Position numbers and translations under genes: made by a program. This document shows positions 26,501-35,969 of a DNA stretch of 64,000 nt, in pieces; position 1 is the first letter of the stretch; the number at the start of each line of letters is the position of its first letter. The notes beneath the pieces were generated by a model that saw only the letters and a program-made list of their open reading frames with translations, was not told the DNA's origin and searched no databases. Source of the DNA: an uncultured Flavobacteriaceae bacterium (lineage in GTDB: Bacteria > Bacteroidota > Bacteroidia > Flavobacteriales > Flavobacteriaceae); NCBI GenBank assembly GCA_947489085.1, contig CANLCJ010000001.1:124001-188000 (forward strand), given 5' to 3'.

Positions 26501-28669
26501 AGTAGTAGCCCCGTTATTATGCCCCCACATTAAAAATGTTTTGTCGGCAAAAAAGTTGGTTGTATTGTTTGTGTTAGTATTTGCTATTGTTGCAATTCCA
26601 ATGGTAATATCGTCTGTTGTATTGCTGCTTCGAGATTGCTTTTGTAATAATTCTGAAGCATCGTCTCTACCTATGCCTGTAACATTATAATTGTGTCCGC
26701 TATTTAAAGCCTGATCCCAAATCACAAATCCATCAGAATCTACATAATTTTGAGACGTACCGTTTGTGCCTAACGTTATCCCGTATTTTAAAGCCAAATA
26801 CGATTCTATTCTATGGCGTTCTGTTGCTGTAATAGCACCATTATAAATTAAAACTTCTGCAATGCTGCCATTCCAACGTCTGGAAGTGTTTGTTGGGTGA
26901 CTACCAATTCCAGCAGTTAGAGTTGCAGATAATGTATTTGCATTTGTCGCGGCTGTACCTTGGGTTACACCGGCATTAAAAAGCTGAGAATTAGAACCCG
27001 CTACAAAATCGTAATTTAAAAGAAAAGGGACGCCATCTGCCACAGTTGTACTTACAACACCAGTTGGAGCACTACCATCAAAATACCTACTCTGTAATGT
27101 AGTAGCTCCTGTTTGTTCTAGTGTAACAGCGCCATTACCTCCACCATTAAGGTTTAAAATGTTTCGCGTAGTACCAGGGTAAGTACCTTCGCCAACAGCA
27201 AAAATTGTCATGGTATTGTTGGAGGGTATATTTGCAGCCATATCATGATTAACCCCATCAAAATCTATAACAGGATTAAAATTAAGACCATTATCTGTAT
27301 AAATGGGTTGATGCGCTGTAGTGCCTTGCGTAGCATTACGATTATTGCCGCTACTATCTAACCAGCTTAAAACAGTGTCTGTGTTTTCAGCAGTATTTCC
27401 ACCTGTGTCTACTACACCAGCATTAGCTTTAAGCCAAAGATTTACATTTGCTGTAATAGCAGCAGGACCTTTTATAGGCTTTACAAAATTGACAACTTGT
27501 AATTCCGTACGTATAGTCGAAGACAAGCTCCCAGAACGGTGCGTCCAAACTTCTACCTCTGTTGGAGAAGTAAAACTATAGTTTTTCCATCCACGTCCAT
27601 ACCCTTGTCCACTACCACTATGAAATGTAGAGCCCATAACCATGGCTTGGTTAACATCTGTTAATCCAGAGGATGTTATATCTATCAGTTCACTTTTACC
27701 AAAACCTGTATCTGTATACCTACTTACTGTAATATCGATATTATTTAATACATGCACAAAGTGTCTGTTGGTGCCGTCTGAATCGTGAGTGCTAAAAAAA
27801 GTCCAATCTACAGTGTTGTTGGAAGTACCAGGTACTACAGTTGGCCAGTTGTCTGAATGTGAGTCGTTAGTGCCCAATGGATCTGTATCACCTCTGTGCT
27901 GTGCGAAAATAAAAGCATTAGACCAATCGCTAACACCAGTTGAGCTTCCAGAACTCCCGTTAGCACTACTATTTAATGTTATACTGCCACTATCAGCAGC
28001 TACGTTATTAGAATCGCCATGTAAAACAGTCCAATTGCTACCTGTAAACTCTACCAAGGTAATGTAAACACTAACGTTTGGAATTATTGAGCCTCCTTTT
28101 TCAACTCTTAGGTTGGTATTACTTGTTAAGTAGGCTATTGCTGTACCAGAATCGGCATCGTCTATACCAGAACTGTTTAAAATTCCTGATATAAAAGGAA
28201 TACACTTATCTTGGTTAACAATACCAGAAACGGTTTGATTAGCCGTATAAGTACTGCCATTTAAACTTACAATGTAGCGGCCGCGTACAATCATTTCGTT
28301 TGGGCCACCAGGAACACCTGTATATTCCCAAACCGATGTATTAAATCGATTATTTTCTGCTGTAGAGCCAGCCTCTCTGTAATACGTAAGTGTATTAATA
28401 CCTGTAAGCACACGAGCACCAGACATATCGTTACCCTCTTTGCTGCCATCGTCTCCATCTGGACCAGCATGAGTTTTTCGATTATTTGTTGGTATTGCAA
28501 AAGCAGTGTTAAGGGAAGCAACAGGAGATAATGCATTGTTTGTGCCTCCAAGATTATCAATATCGTCTTCGATGTGTTGTATCCTAAAGTCTTGAGATGT
28601 ACACAGTAAACTATGTACAGCAAAACATAAAAAGAGAATAGTTTTAAAAGGGTTAAATTTAGTATTCAT
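23513..28669 (-). CDS. Large secreted LamG-domain surface protein with T9SS type A sorting domain
   Basis: This 1718-aa protein has a signal peptide (ending about LLCTSQ, residue 26), an N-terminal beta-rich domain (about 30-395) and a LamG-like domain beginning VNLWLKANAGV (about 405-640) that includes WLDSSGNNRNATQ. A segment with GIGRDDASELLQKQSRSSN follows (about 660-720), then a second LamG domain (about 840-1000, FTISAWVKRN, EWHHIAASYN, TRLYIDGF). A long beta-rich part follows, and a C-terminal sorting domain (about 1635-1718, VTVNSINGKLSKKIIVN) closes it. Such proteins are exported by the type IX system and anchored on or released from the surface. LamG modules bind glycans or proteins. 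No catalytic domain is recognised, so an adhesin or carbohydrate-binding role is inferred. It is divergent from the sulfatase. Confidence 0.88.
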   Translation of the reverse strand: MNTKFNPFKTILFLCFAVHSLLCTSQDFRIQHIEDDIDNLGGTNNALSPVASLNTAFAIPTNNRKTHAGPDGDDGSKEGNDMSGARVLTGINTLTYYREAGSTAENNRFNTSVWEYTGVPGGPNEMIVRGRYIVSLNGSTYTANQTVSGIVNQDKCIPFISGILNSSGIDDADSGTAIAYLTSNTNLRVEKGGSIIPNVSVYITLVEFTGSNWTVLHGDSNNVAADSGSITLNSSANGSSGSSTGVSDWSNAFIFAQHRGDTDPLGTNDSHSDNWPTVVPGTSNNTVDWTFFSTHDSDGTNRHFVHVLNNIDITVSRYTDTGFGKSELIDITSSGLTDVNQAMVMGSTFHSGSGQGYGRGWKNYSFTSPTEVEVWTHRSGSLSSTIRTELQVVNFVKPIKGPAAITANVNLWLKANAGVVDTGGNTAENTDTVLSWLDSSGNNRNATQGTTAHQPIYTDNGLNFNPVIDFDGVNHDMAANIPSNNTMTIFAVGEGTYPGTTRNILNLNGGGNGAVTLEQTGATTLQSRYFDGSAPTGVVSTTVADGVPFLLNYDFVAGSNSQLFNAGVTQGTAATNANTLSATLTAGIGSHPTNTSRRWNGSIAEVLIYNGAITATERHRIESYLALKYGITLGTNGTSQNYVDSDGFVIWDQALNSGHNYNVTGIGRDDASELLQKQSRSSNTTDDITIGIATIANTNTNNTTNFFADKTFLMWGHNNGATTAGTAITKDFGANTGITTNLSATPISRTWKLVVTDSVPTVKLSIPESMVTATNPGGETYIMIVADDPAFTSNVTSATMETVGTNLEVDFYFEGTKYITFGATQESVAFSRAVSFDGTDKYLTAGNVNDLANTDFTISAWVKRNAGADTFDIISKRNYFNQNSPTNPDGFYTHGYAFRINSNGQFRMVWRDPDDTSNNVLQTSATIPENEWHHIAASYNAVTNTTRLYIDGFEEDSDDTLNPMNTPSNSHFLIGAAHHINRQQRARGTVDEVRVWSVALTPNQIRYIMNQEIENNSNFADGKLLPTAITRNDINPVPWANLVAYYPMSNFVFGSIKDASQYNNDASMINFSDIDMQTAPIPYQTTQNGDWDTPSTWLNGNVQYLPGIDSYLDAAETIDYNIAVINHEITMNNANTTLIPNSRDGNRTLLGLTVNSGGKLTVTGDNASHAGYALTISHYLKLDGVIDLEGESQLIQEEGSDLDVTSTGTLEKDQQGTRDLYTYNYWCSPVGFVNGATNNTQYRLNDDILKNGTDASNPTTINFIRNSFNGNVSGNVIGIADYWVWKFTNANSNDFTAWVQVRSDGIINVGEGFTMKGVEDTGGQVSQTQNYVFDGKPNNGNVTLPLSAGNDYLVGNPYASAIDANAFILDNISANGGNASGNIIDGTLYFWDHFGGGSHRLSSYEGGYATYTLAGGIVAINNDVRINATGVLGTKVPGRYIPVGQGFFVVADEGGNVAFKNSQRTFKKEGTSASVFAKSTQQGKNLSSTNTEDLRQKIKLVLNSPDGYHRQILVSEDSISTPEYDLGYDARLIEDNLEDMYWVIPTDNLVIQATNSFRDAQALPLGLKINRAGIAVIALDELNNVSANLPLFIHDTETDNYHDLRASDFEIFLDRGTYNERFELAFNSPATLSTTANNTENLQVNYLNDSKNLVIHNPNGIAINSIETFNSVGQLVNKTIISNNKALISNTIPKISSGIYIVTVNSINGKLSKKIIVN

Positions 28670-29003
28670 ACGAGATGATTTTGGTTTATAAAGCGGATTA
28701 TCTAGGTCAAACTTAAAGAATTATTCTATAAAACGCAAGAAAATACGACGAAATACATTATATTTTATATTTATATTCTTACAAAATTTAATATTCTAGC
28801 TCAGTTATATTAATGGTTAAACATATGTTTATCCCTTTGTATGCGTGTATTTGCGCTAAATAGATTCATATACAAATGCTTGAAGAAATGCTATTTTTTT
28901 CGGCTAATCTATTTACAACATGTGATTTAAATACTACTAAACATGTAATTTTTTAAGAAAATTCTTTCTATATTGCTATGTTTAATACTCTAAATCTATA
29001 AAC
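28670..29003. other. Divergent intergenic region between surface protein and sulfatase
   Basis: These 334 bp must hold the promoters of both the LamG/T9SS gene (minus) and the sulfatase gene (plus). The sequence is very AT-rich. No exact TTG-N19-TAnnTTTG match was found; TATGTTTA, 26 bp before the sulfatase ATG, is the nearest. Nothing else was recognised. Confidence 0.4.
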
Positions 29004-32000
29004 ATGAAAACAACCAAAAATTTATGTTTGTTGCTATTCTTACACATTTCTCTCTTCATTTTTTCGCAAAACCCTAACGTTATTGTTATTATAGCAGACG
29101 ATATGGGGTGGTCTCAAATTAGTACAGGACTAACTAATTTGAACCATCCTAGTGATTTTTATGAAACTCCAAATTTGGATGCTATGGCATCTCAAGGTAT
29201 TGCATTTCCATTCGGCTATGTAAATGGTGCTAACTGCGCCCCAACCCGATCTGCTATTTTAAGTGGACAGTACGCTTCGAGACCTACAAATAATATTTGG
29301 GCGGTAGATAATTTAAATAGAGGTGGTAATAATACATTATTAGTTGGACCGTCTCAAGGGTTGCCCTCAGGCATTGACGAGTTACCTGCAACAGCGATTA
29401 CCATTGCAGAAACTATGAAAACAGCAGGGTATGCTACTGTGCATCTCGGAAAGTATCATGTTGGTGAAGACGAAAGTACTAATACAACCAATAATGCAGC
29501 GACAGACCAAGGTTTCGATTTTAATTATGGAGGAGGTACAAAAGGTAATCCAGGGAATTATTTTGCCTCATCTAGTGCCCCCTACACATTTAACGCAAAC
29601 ATTGGGCCTGAATTAGATGTATATGCAGCACCGTATACAGCTGCAGAGTCTATGGCCTTGGCTGGAAATACTTCTTTAACGGGTACAAAAAAACACGTTA
29701 CAGATGCTATGGCAGATGCTGCTATAGACTGGATGGAGCTCAATAAAACAACCCCCTTTTTTATGCATTTTAGCAATTATGCTATCCACGGCCCTTTTAA
29801 TACGGCTAATGGAAGACCAGATTTAGTGGCAAAATATCAAGCTAAAACACCAAGCCAAATAGGACATAACAACATAGGCCAAGCTGCCATTGCAGAAGGG
29901 ATGGACCAAACCATAGGCCGATTGATCGATTATTTAAAAACCACAGCAGATCCTAGAAATCCGGGAGCTACGCTATCAGAAAACACTTTGGTCTATTTTA
30001 TTTCAGACAATGGTGGTGCAATAAGTTCGAACGATAGCGGCCCATTACGTGCAATGAAAGGTGAATTATACGAAGGGGGGATACGCTCAATTACCATAGC
30101 ATGGTCTGAAGCGCCTTGGTTAGCTAATAAAGGCACAATTAATACAACGCCCGTTATGGCTTTCGATTTATATCCTACTATAGCAGAGCTTGGTGGCGCG
30201 ACTTTACCTAGCAATGGCTACGCTATCGATGGGGTAAGCCAATGGCAAATGCTTACCAATGGTGCAGCATTAAATAGAGATGCATTGTATTGGCATTTTC
30301 CGGGTTATTTAATAGATAGTAAAAGAGATCAACGCCCTGTTTCAATTATTAGAAAAGGCGATTACAAATTAATTCACAATTACGAAACAGCATCTTACGA
30401 ATTGTATAACTTAATAACAGATATAAGTGAAACTACGAATTTGTTGTCGGGAAATCCAGATCAAGCATTATTAACTATAGCTAACGCTATGAGTACAGAT
30501 CTGCAGAATCATTTGGTAGCCATTTCTGCACCGTTACCAACGTTTAGGAGCAATGGGCAAACGGTACCATTACCTTACATTATTACTAATGAAGGAGGAA
30601 CACCAAATACTACTGCTGGTTGCCAAGCAGTAAGTGGTTACCAGGCCTATTGGAATTTTAATAGCGCTAGTGGCGCTAATGATGTTTCTGACAACGCGCA
30701 TCATCCAACAGCAGCAATTGCGACTTCAATTACTTTTGATGTGACAGACTTTAAGGAAGGCGATCAATCGGTTGTTTTTAATGGTACAGATGCCATTCAA
30801 TATGCAACCAATTCTACAGTGCCTAATACCTTTTTAAATTCGGAAACAAATTCTCGAACAGTTATGGCATGGATTAAACCTAGTGGATTGTCTGGCATAC
30901 AGAATGTATATGATGAAGGTGGAAAAAATCGAGGCATTGCTATAAGGCTTAATGGTAGCAATTTGGAATCTATTGTAAGAGAAAATAACGTGGCTATATC
31001 CAATCAACTTACTGCCAGTTTCCCTAACGATGGTAATTGGCACCATATTGCTTTAATATACGATGGTGTAAACACAAGCCATACACTTTATCTTGATGGT
31101 GTTCAGGCAGCTACAAGTAATACAGCACCTTCTAGTATTGCAGATCATTTTAGTTTTGGGGGAATAGGAGGTAAGCTAAGCGGTAACGATAGTTTCGAAA
31201 ATTCTGCTGATGCTTATTTTACAGGGAAAATGGATGCTTTTGCAGTGTACGATACAGTGTTAACAGCTTTAGATGTACAGATTTCAGCATGTGAAAACCA
31301 GCAAGTCGTTGCCAATGCCGGGCTAGACGTTACAATATGTGAAGGAGATAGTACTGTGTTATCAGCTTCTGGCGGCAGTACTTATTTATGGAGCACAGGA
31401 GAAGCAACAGCCAGTATTGTGGTAAACCCCAACGTTAGTACAACATACGTAGTTTCGGTTTCCGATGGTTCAATTACAGATACAGATGAGGTTACGGTAA
31501 ATGTAAATACACTACCTGTAGCCAATGCGGGTCCAAATGTAACCATAGATCAAGGCAACTCAGCACAATTAACAGCTGCCGGTGGTGGTGATTACCTTTG
31601 GAGTACGGGAGCAACAACGGCCAGTATTACAGTAACCCCTTCGTTAACCACATTATATACTGTTACTGTTACAACAAATGGTTGTAGTACAACCGACGAT
31701 GTAGAGGTTACTGTTAACCAAACAGGCGGTTGTATGTATACTGTTTTAAATGCCGAAGGTTTTGAGTCTGGATGGGGAATATGGAACGATGGCGGATCGG
31801 ATGCAAGTAGAGATAGTACAGCTGCATACGCTACTTCGGGAACTTACAGTATGCGTTTACGCGATAATACCTCCACATCTGTTGGAACCACAGATAATTT
31901 ATATTTATCTAATTTTAATGAGATTAGCGTAGATTTTGGATATTACTGCCGCAGTATGGATAATAGTAGTGAAGATTTTTGGTTGCAATTGTCTACAGAC

Positions 32001-32510
32001 GGCGGTGCTACGTTTACCACTGTGGAAGAGTGGAATAGAGACGATGAATTTGTAAACGATGTATTTTACACAGATGTTGTAATTATTCCAGGGCCTTTTA
32101 CGGCGAATACAAAATTGAGATTTAGAGCAGATGCTTCTGGAAACCAAGATTGGGTGTATATAGATGATATAGTAATTAGCGGTTGCAGTACGTCAGGCAG
32201 TGCCAAAGTACTTTCCATATCGACCCCCAAAGGCAGTACTGTGGCTAACGAAAGTGCAGAAACAGCTAAACTTATAAATAGTACATTATATCCGAATCCA
32301 TTTGTAGATAAAATTAATATTAGCGTAGACGGTAATTATAATGTTATAGACATACAAGTGTTTAATCTTCTGGGGCAAGTTGTTTTTAGTAAACAATTTG
32401 TAAATAATGCACCTATAGAGATACCAACGCAGCAATTTAAAAGCGGACAATACAATATAAGAATTAGTGTAGATGGCAAACGCGTCTTAAAGCGAGCAGT
32501 TAAAAATTAA
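29004..32510 (+). CDS. Secreted S1-family sulfatase with LamG, PKD-like and T9SS domains
   Basis: This 1168-aa protein has a signal peptide (about 1-21) and an arylsulfatase-type domain (about 24-505). Metal-ligand ADDMGW and the formylglycine motif C78-A-P-T-R82 followed by SAILSGQYA are intact, as is GKYHVGE. A LamG domain (about 545-765), two PKD/Ig-like repeats (VANAGLDVTICEGDSTVL and VANAGPNVTIDQGNSAQL, about 770-905), a beta-sandwich with GFESGWGIW (about 910-1060) and a type A sorting domain (about 1095-1168, YPNPFVDKINI) follow. It should remove sulfate esters from an extracellular glycan after the active-site Cys is matured. The maturase is not in the window. Modular fusion of sulfatase and T9SS signal places it on the cell surface. 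Confidence 0.93.
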   Translation: MKTTKNLCLLLFLHISLFIFSQNPNVIVIIADDMGWSQISTGLTNLNHPSDFYETPNLDAMASQGIAFPFGYVNGANCAPTRSAILSGQYASRPTNNIWAVDNLNRGGNNTLLVGPSQGLPSGIDELPATAITIAETMKTAGYATVHLGKYHVGEDESTNTTNNAATDQGFDFNYGGGTKGNPGNYFASSSAPYTFNANIGPELDVYAAPYTAAESMALAGNTSLTGTKKHVTDAMADAAIDWMELNKTTPFFMHFSNYAIHGPFNTANGRPDLVAKYQAKTPSQIGHNNIGQAAIAEGMDQTIGRLIDYLKTTADPRNPGATLSENTLVYFISDNGGAISSNDSGPLRAMKGELYEGGIRSITIAWSEAPWLANKGTINTTPVMAFDLYPTIAELGGATLPSNGYAIDGVSQWQMLTNGAALNRDALYWHFPGYLIDSKRDQRPVSIIRKGDYKLIHNYETASYELYNLITDISETTNLLSGNPDQALLTIANAMSTDLQNHLVAISAPLPTFRSNGQTVPLPYIITNEGGTPNTTAGCQAVSGYQAYWNFNSASGANDVSDNAHHPTAAIATSITFDVTDFKEGDQSVVFNGTDAIQYATNSTVPNTFLNSETNSRTVMAWIKPSGLSGIQNVYDEGGKNRGIAIRLNGSNLESIVRENNVAISNQLTASFPNDGNWHHIALIYDGVNTSHTLYLDGVQAATSNTAPSSIADHFSFGGIGGKLSGNDSFENSADAYFTGKMDAFAVYDTVLTALDVQISACENQQVVANAGLDVTICEGDSTVLSASGGSTYLWSTGEATASIVVNPNVSTTYVVSVSDGSITDTDEVTVNVNTLPVANAGPNVTIDQGNSAQLTAAGGGDYLWSTGATTASITVTPSLTTLYTVTVTTNGCSTTDDVEVTVNQTGGCMYTVLNAEGFESGWGIWNDGGSDASRDSTAAYATSGTYSMRLRDNTSTSVGTTDNLYLSNFNEISVDFGYYCRSMDNSSEDFWLQLSTDGGATFTTVEEWNRDDEFVNDVFYTDVVIIPGPFTANTKLRFRADASGNQDWVYIDDIVISGCSTSGSAKVLSISTPKGSTVANESAETAKLINSTLYPNPFVDKINISVDGNYNVIDIQVFNLLGQVVFSKQFVNNAPIEIPTQQFKSGQYNIRISVDGKRVLKRAVKN

Positions 32511-32548
32511 AAAGGGTCTATCTTACCCTTTAAGACATATGCAAATTA

Positions 32549-32578
32549 AAAAAGCCACCCGAGTTAAGGGTGGCTTTT
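32549..32578 (+). terminator. Bidirectional terminator between sulfatase and the peroxiredoxin operon
   Basis: AAAAAGCCACCC and GGGTGGCTTTT pair around GAGTTAA. It has A-rich and T-rich flanks on both sides and lies between convergent genes. Confidence 0.85.
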
Positions 32579-32606
32579 CGCTAAAAATCAATTCTTCTTT
32601 TTCGTA

Positions 32607-32864
32607 TTAAGAATCTATAGAGCCCATAACACGTTGCATAAACGTATTTAAAGCTTCTTTTTTTGTTGTGCCATCTTTAGTCATTTTATTAACTTCAATA
32701 GCACCATACATATTAGAGATGAGTTCGCCTATTACATCAAGCTCCTCGTCTTTTAGCGAAGGTACTTCTGTAAGCGCTTCTAGAGTTTCAATGGTTTCAA
32801 CGATATAGTCTTCATCATTGGCTTCTATAAAATTTGTTAAATGCTTAATTACTGGTAACTTCAT
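32607..32864 (-). CDS. DUF6952 family small protein
   Basis: This 85-aa acidic protein begins MKLPVIKHLTNFIEANDEDYIVETIETLEALTEVPSLKDEELDVIGELISN and ends with a short helix (NTFMQRVMGSID). It is all-helical by pattern, with no Cys and no signal. It overlaps the thioredoxin gene by 20 nt, so translation is coupled, and it is the last gene of a peroxiredoxin-thioredoxin unit. I recall proteins of this type beside thioredoxins in flavobacteria as DUF6952; their role is unknown. An accessory function in thiol redox control is inferred from position. Confidence 0.8.
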   Translation of the reverse strand: MKLPVIKHLTNFIEANDEDYIVETIETLEALTEVPSLKDEELDVIGELISNMYGAIEVNKMTKDGTTKKEALNTFMQRVMGSIDS

Positions 32865-33159
32865 TTACTAAATTTTTTAAAACGTCGAACTTATTTGTTT
32901 GTACTTGGTTGATAAAAGCACCACCTTTAAAAGTGGCAAATGTTGGTAAATTATCTACAGTAGCTAATTTTCTGGATTCAGGAAATTTTTCTGCATCTGC
33001 TATAATAAAGGTAACGTCTTCAAGCTCTGAAGCTAATTTTTTTACCTTAGGTTTCATTATACGACAATTACCACACCATGATGCAGAATATTGAACAACT
33101 ACAGTATCATGCTCTGCAATTAAGTTTTGTAAGTTATCTTGATCTAATTCTTTTACCAT
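32845..33159 (-). CDS. Thioredoxin-family protein (CGNC active site)
   Basis: This 104-aa protein has the thioredoxin fold with active site ASWCGNCRIMKPKV (Cys at about residues 28 and 31) and the cis-Pro segment DNLPTFATFKGG. The CGNC dipeptide differs from the CGPC of classical thioredoxin, which usually shifts redox potential. It lies 45 bp after the peroxiredoxin gene and overlaps the next gene, so it is the likely reductant of the peroxiredoxin. Cytoplasmic (no signal peptide). Confidence 0.92.
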   Translation of the reverse strand: MVKELDQDNLQNLIAEHDTVVVQYSASWCGNCRIMKPKVKKLASELEDVTFIIADAEKFPESRKLATVDNLPTFATFKGGAFINQVQTNKFDVLKNLVNEVTSN

Positions 33160-33204
33160 AAGTACTCAATTTTTATAATTAAAAAATGTGTTAAGAAGTG
33201 CTTT

Positions 33205-33846
33205 TTAAACGTTTGCTGCTAAATATTCAGCAACGCCTGTTCTGTTAGCATTCATAGCATCTTTACCTTCTTCCCAGTTTGCAGGACATACTTCTCCTTT
33301 TTCTTGTACGTGAGTTAAGGCATCTACTAAACGTAAATATTCTTGAACGTTTCTACCTAAAGGCATGTTATTGATACTTTCGTGTTGTACCACACCATCT
33401 TCGTCTATAATGTAAGTAGCTCTATATGTTACATTATCTCCTTCTACAGTTACAACACCGCTTTCTTCATTATAAGTTTCGTTTGTAATGTCTAAAATAC
33501 CTAAAGTAGAAGCAAGGTTTCTGTTAGAATCTGCTAAAATAGGATAGGTTACACCTTCTATACCACCGTTATCTTTTTCTGTGCTTAACCACGCAAAATG
33601 TACCTCAGGAGTATCACAAGAAGCTCCAATTACTATTGTATTTCGCTTCTCAAATTCACCTAAAGCGGCTTGAAAAGCATGTAATTCCGTTGGACATACA
33701 AAAGTAAAATCTTTTGGATACCAAAATAACACTACTTTTTTCTTGTTTTTTACTGCCTCGTCCAAAACATTAAGTTTGAATGTATCCCCTAAATCATTCA
33801 TCGCGTCTACACTTAAATCTGGGAATTTTTTTCCTACAAATGCCAT
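33205..33846 (-). CDS. 2-Cys peroxiredoxin (AhpC/Prx1 type)
   Basis: This 213-aa protein reduces hydrogen peroxide and organic peroxides. The peroxidatic Cys51 is in KDFTFVCPTELHAF. The resolving Cys187 is in GEVCPANWEEG near the C-terminus, typical of dimeric 2-Cys Prx1/AhpC enzymes. Length matches AhpC. It is the first gene of a peroxiredoxin-thioredoxin-DUF6952 operon, so electrons probably come from the adjacent thioredoxin rather than an AhpF. No Fur-family box was recognised in the 343-bp upstream gap. Confidence 0.96.
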   Translation of the reverse strand: MAFVGKKFPDLSVDAMNDLGDTFKLNVLDEAVKNKKKVVLFWYPKDFTFVCPTELHAFQAALGEFEKRNTIVIGASCDTPEVHFAWLSTEKDNGGIEGVTYPILADSNRNLASTLGILDITNETYNEESGVVTVEGDNVTYRATYIIDEDGVVQHESINNMPLGRNVQEYLRLVDALTHVQEKGEVCPANWEEGKDAMNANRTGVAEYLAANV

Positions 33847-34189
33847 AATAATATATTTTAAAATTTATTTTTAAATCTAATTTGCTGCGAAATTAATGTA
33901 TGAACTGGTGTGTGAAAATAGATTGCAATTATTAATTCTTATTAAGTGATAGTAATTGCGTATCGATAAAAAAAACAAGTATTGTTTTTTAGAATATTGA
34001 AAAAATAATCAGCTAGAATAACTAATTTGATAAAGCTGTGGTTTTTATTGTTAGATGTTTTGGAAAATCTAAGATCTCATTAAAATTACTACAGAAATAG
34101 ATGCTTAGCGCAATTTTATAACTGTATGTCTTACTTAATTTAAGTTGGAGTGTGCTCAAATTTTAAGTAATTCATTCACTTTAAGGATA
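33847..34189. other. Intergenic region upstream of peroxiredoxin operon
   Basis: These 343 AT-rich bp separate the peroxiredoxin ATG from the stop of the NhaC gene, which is transcribed the same way. The region must hold the peroxiredoxin promoter; TAATTTCG on the minus strand about 45 bp ahead of the ATG is one mismatch from TAnnTTTG. No repeat or clear terminator was recognised. Confidence 0.35.
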
Positions 34190-35680
34190 CTAAATTGTTT
34201 TACCTTTAGTATCTGCGGCCAATTGCTTGATTTTTATGTTTAAAGCGGCATATAGTAATGTAGTTAGCGGACTTAACCAGTTAAATATGGCATAAACAAA
34301 GTAATCGCTAACGTTAACACCAAGCACTCCAGCTTGATAAGCGCCACAGGTATTCCAAGGAATAAGTACCGAGGTTACTGTTCCAGAATCTTCTAAAGTT
34401 CTACTTAAGTTTTCTGGGGCTAATCCTTTATCCTCGTAAGCTTTTTTAAACATTTTACCAGGAATTACAATGGCTAAATATTGGTCTGAAGCTATAATAT
34501 TTAAACCTAAACAACTCAATACTGTACTTGCAAATAAGCCAAAAACAGATGTTGCAACTTCTAATAGTAGCTTTGTTAGTTTAGAAAGTGCGCCTATAGC
34601 GTCCATAGCGCCTCCAAAAATCATAGCTGCAATAATTAGATAAATTGTAGACAACATGCCTTTTACGCCTCCAGAAGAAAATAGATTGTCTAGTATATCA
34701 TTATTGGTGTTAAATGCCACATCGCTAAACACAGCAGTAAATAGGGCATTAGGGGCAGAATGAGAAATATGTAATAAACTGTTTTTTTGGAATATATAAG
34801 CAACTATTAATGCAAGCACAACACCTGTACCTAAAGCAAATAAAGGTTTGGTTTTAAAAAAAATTAATACGATAACAACTGCAGGTACAATAAATAAAAA
34901 AGGCGTAATGTAAAATGTTTGCTTTATTTTAATTAAAAGCAAGCTAACATCTGTAATGCCGGCGCTGTCTATATTGTAATTTATAATGCAAAACACGACA
35001 AGGGTAATACCTATAGTAGGTATTGTGGTTAAGCTCATATACTTAATGTGTGTAAACAAATCTGCTCCAGCCATGGCAGGGGCTAAGTTAGTAGTATCAC
35101 TTAAGGGAGACATTTTATCTCCAAAATAAGCACCAGAGATTACGGCTCCAGCAACTATGCCAGTAGGCATGCCTAAGGTTTCCCCTATACCAATTAATGC
35201 AATACCTACAGTTGCAGAGGTTGTCCAAGAACTGCCAGTAGCAACAGATATAATAGCAGATATAATTAGGCATGCAGGTAAAAATATAGTAGGATCTAAA
35301 ATTTTGAGACCGTAATACACCATAGAAGGTATAATACCGCTTACCAACCACGTTCCAGAAAGCGCACCAACTAAAAGAAGTATAAGAATAGGAATACCTA
35401 TGCTTTTAATATTTTGCCAAACTTCTAGTGCAATTTCTTTCGAAGTTACTTTTCTGTAAATACCCATGCTAATAGCAATGGCCGCTGCGATTAATAGAAT
35501 AATTTGGTTAGAGTAAGAACCGAGTAACTCACCGTTTTTAAATGTTATATTCCAAAACAGTGTTACAGTAAGGAAAAGTACAGGTATTACAGCTTCAATA
35601 ATTGTAAGCTCTTTTTTTAGGGGCGTTTTTACTTTCGGTATCATACAAGGAACACTATCTGTTATACAACTAATTACCAT
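34190..35680 (-). CDS. nhaC: NhaC-type Na+/H+ antiporter
   Basis: This 496-aa inner-membrane protein has about 11-12 hydrophobic helices. It carries family motifs SGTWLVSGIIPSMVYYGLKIL, GSSWTTSATVGIALIGIG and AGAVISGAYFGDKMSPLSDTTNLAPAMAG, the last being the highly conserved ion-binding region with Asp, Lys and Ser/Thr. It also has GLNIIASDQYLAIVIPGKMFKKAYE and LIPWNTCGAYQ. It exchanges cytoplasmic sodium for protons, useful in seawater. The ATG at 35680 adds an unusual Cys-containing leader (MVISCITDSVPC). The Met at 35644 (MIPKVKTPLKKEL) may be the true start. Confidence 0.93.
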   Translation of the reverse strand: MVISCITDSVPCMIPKVKTPLKKELTIIEAVIPVLFLTVTLFWNITFKNGELLGSYSNQIILLIAAAIAISMGIYRKVTSKEIALEVWQNIKSIGIPILILLLVGALSGTWLVSGIIPSMVYYGLKILDPTIFLPACLIISAIISVATGSSWTTSATVGIALIGIGETLGMPTGIVAGAVISGAYFGDKMSPLSDTTNLAPAMAGADLFTHIKYMSLTTIPTIGITLVVFCIINYNIDSAGITDVSLLLIKIKQTFYITPFLFIVPAVVIVLIFFKTKPLFALGTGVVLALIVAYIFQKNSLLHISHSAPNALFTAVFSDVAFNTNNDILDNLFSSGGVKGMLSTIYLIIAAMIFGGAMDAIGALSKLTKLLLEVATSVFGLFASTVLSCLGLNIIASDQYLAIVIPGKMFKKAYEDKGLAPENLSRTLEDSGTVTSVLIPWNTCGAYQAGVLGVNVSDYFVYAIFNWLSPLTTLLYAALNIKIKQLAADTKGKTI

Positions 35681-35969
35681 TTGCCAACAGAACTAATTCT
35701 AGCAAAACGTTTTTCCTTTTCAACTTTAGAAGCAAGAAACTAGTAGTTCCGTTAAGGTCGTTTCAATTAGCAAACGGTATTTAATAGTAAAGGTATTAAA
35801 ATAATATTGTCCGCAATACCTTTGGGTCTTATCTAGACTTGAAAGCGATTTTTAGACTATCAACCTCGACTTATAAAATTTATGTAGCTTAATACAGAGT
35901 TAAAATGTTAAAAAAGACCTTTAAGCAAGCAATGTTTACATTTAAACGAAAATTAATAAACAAAATGTA

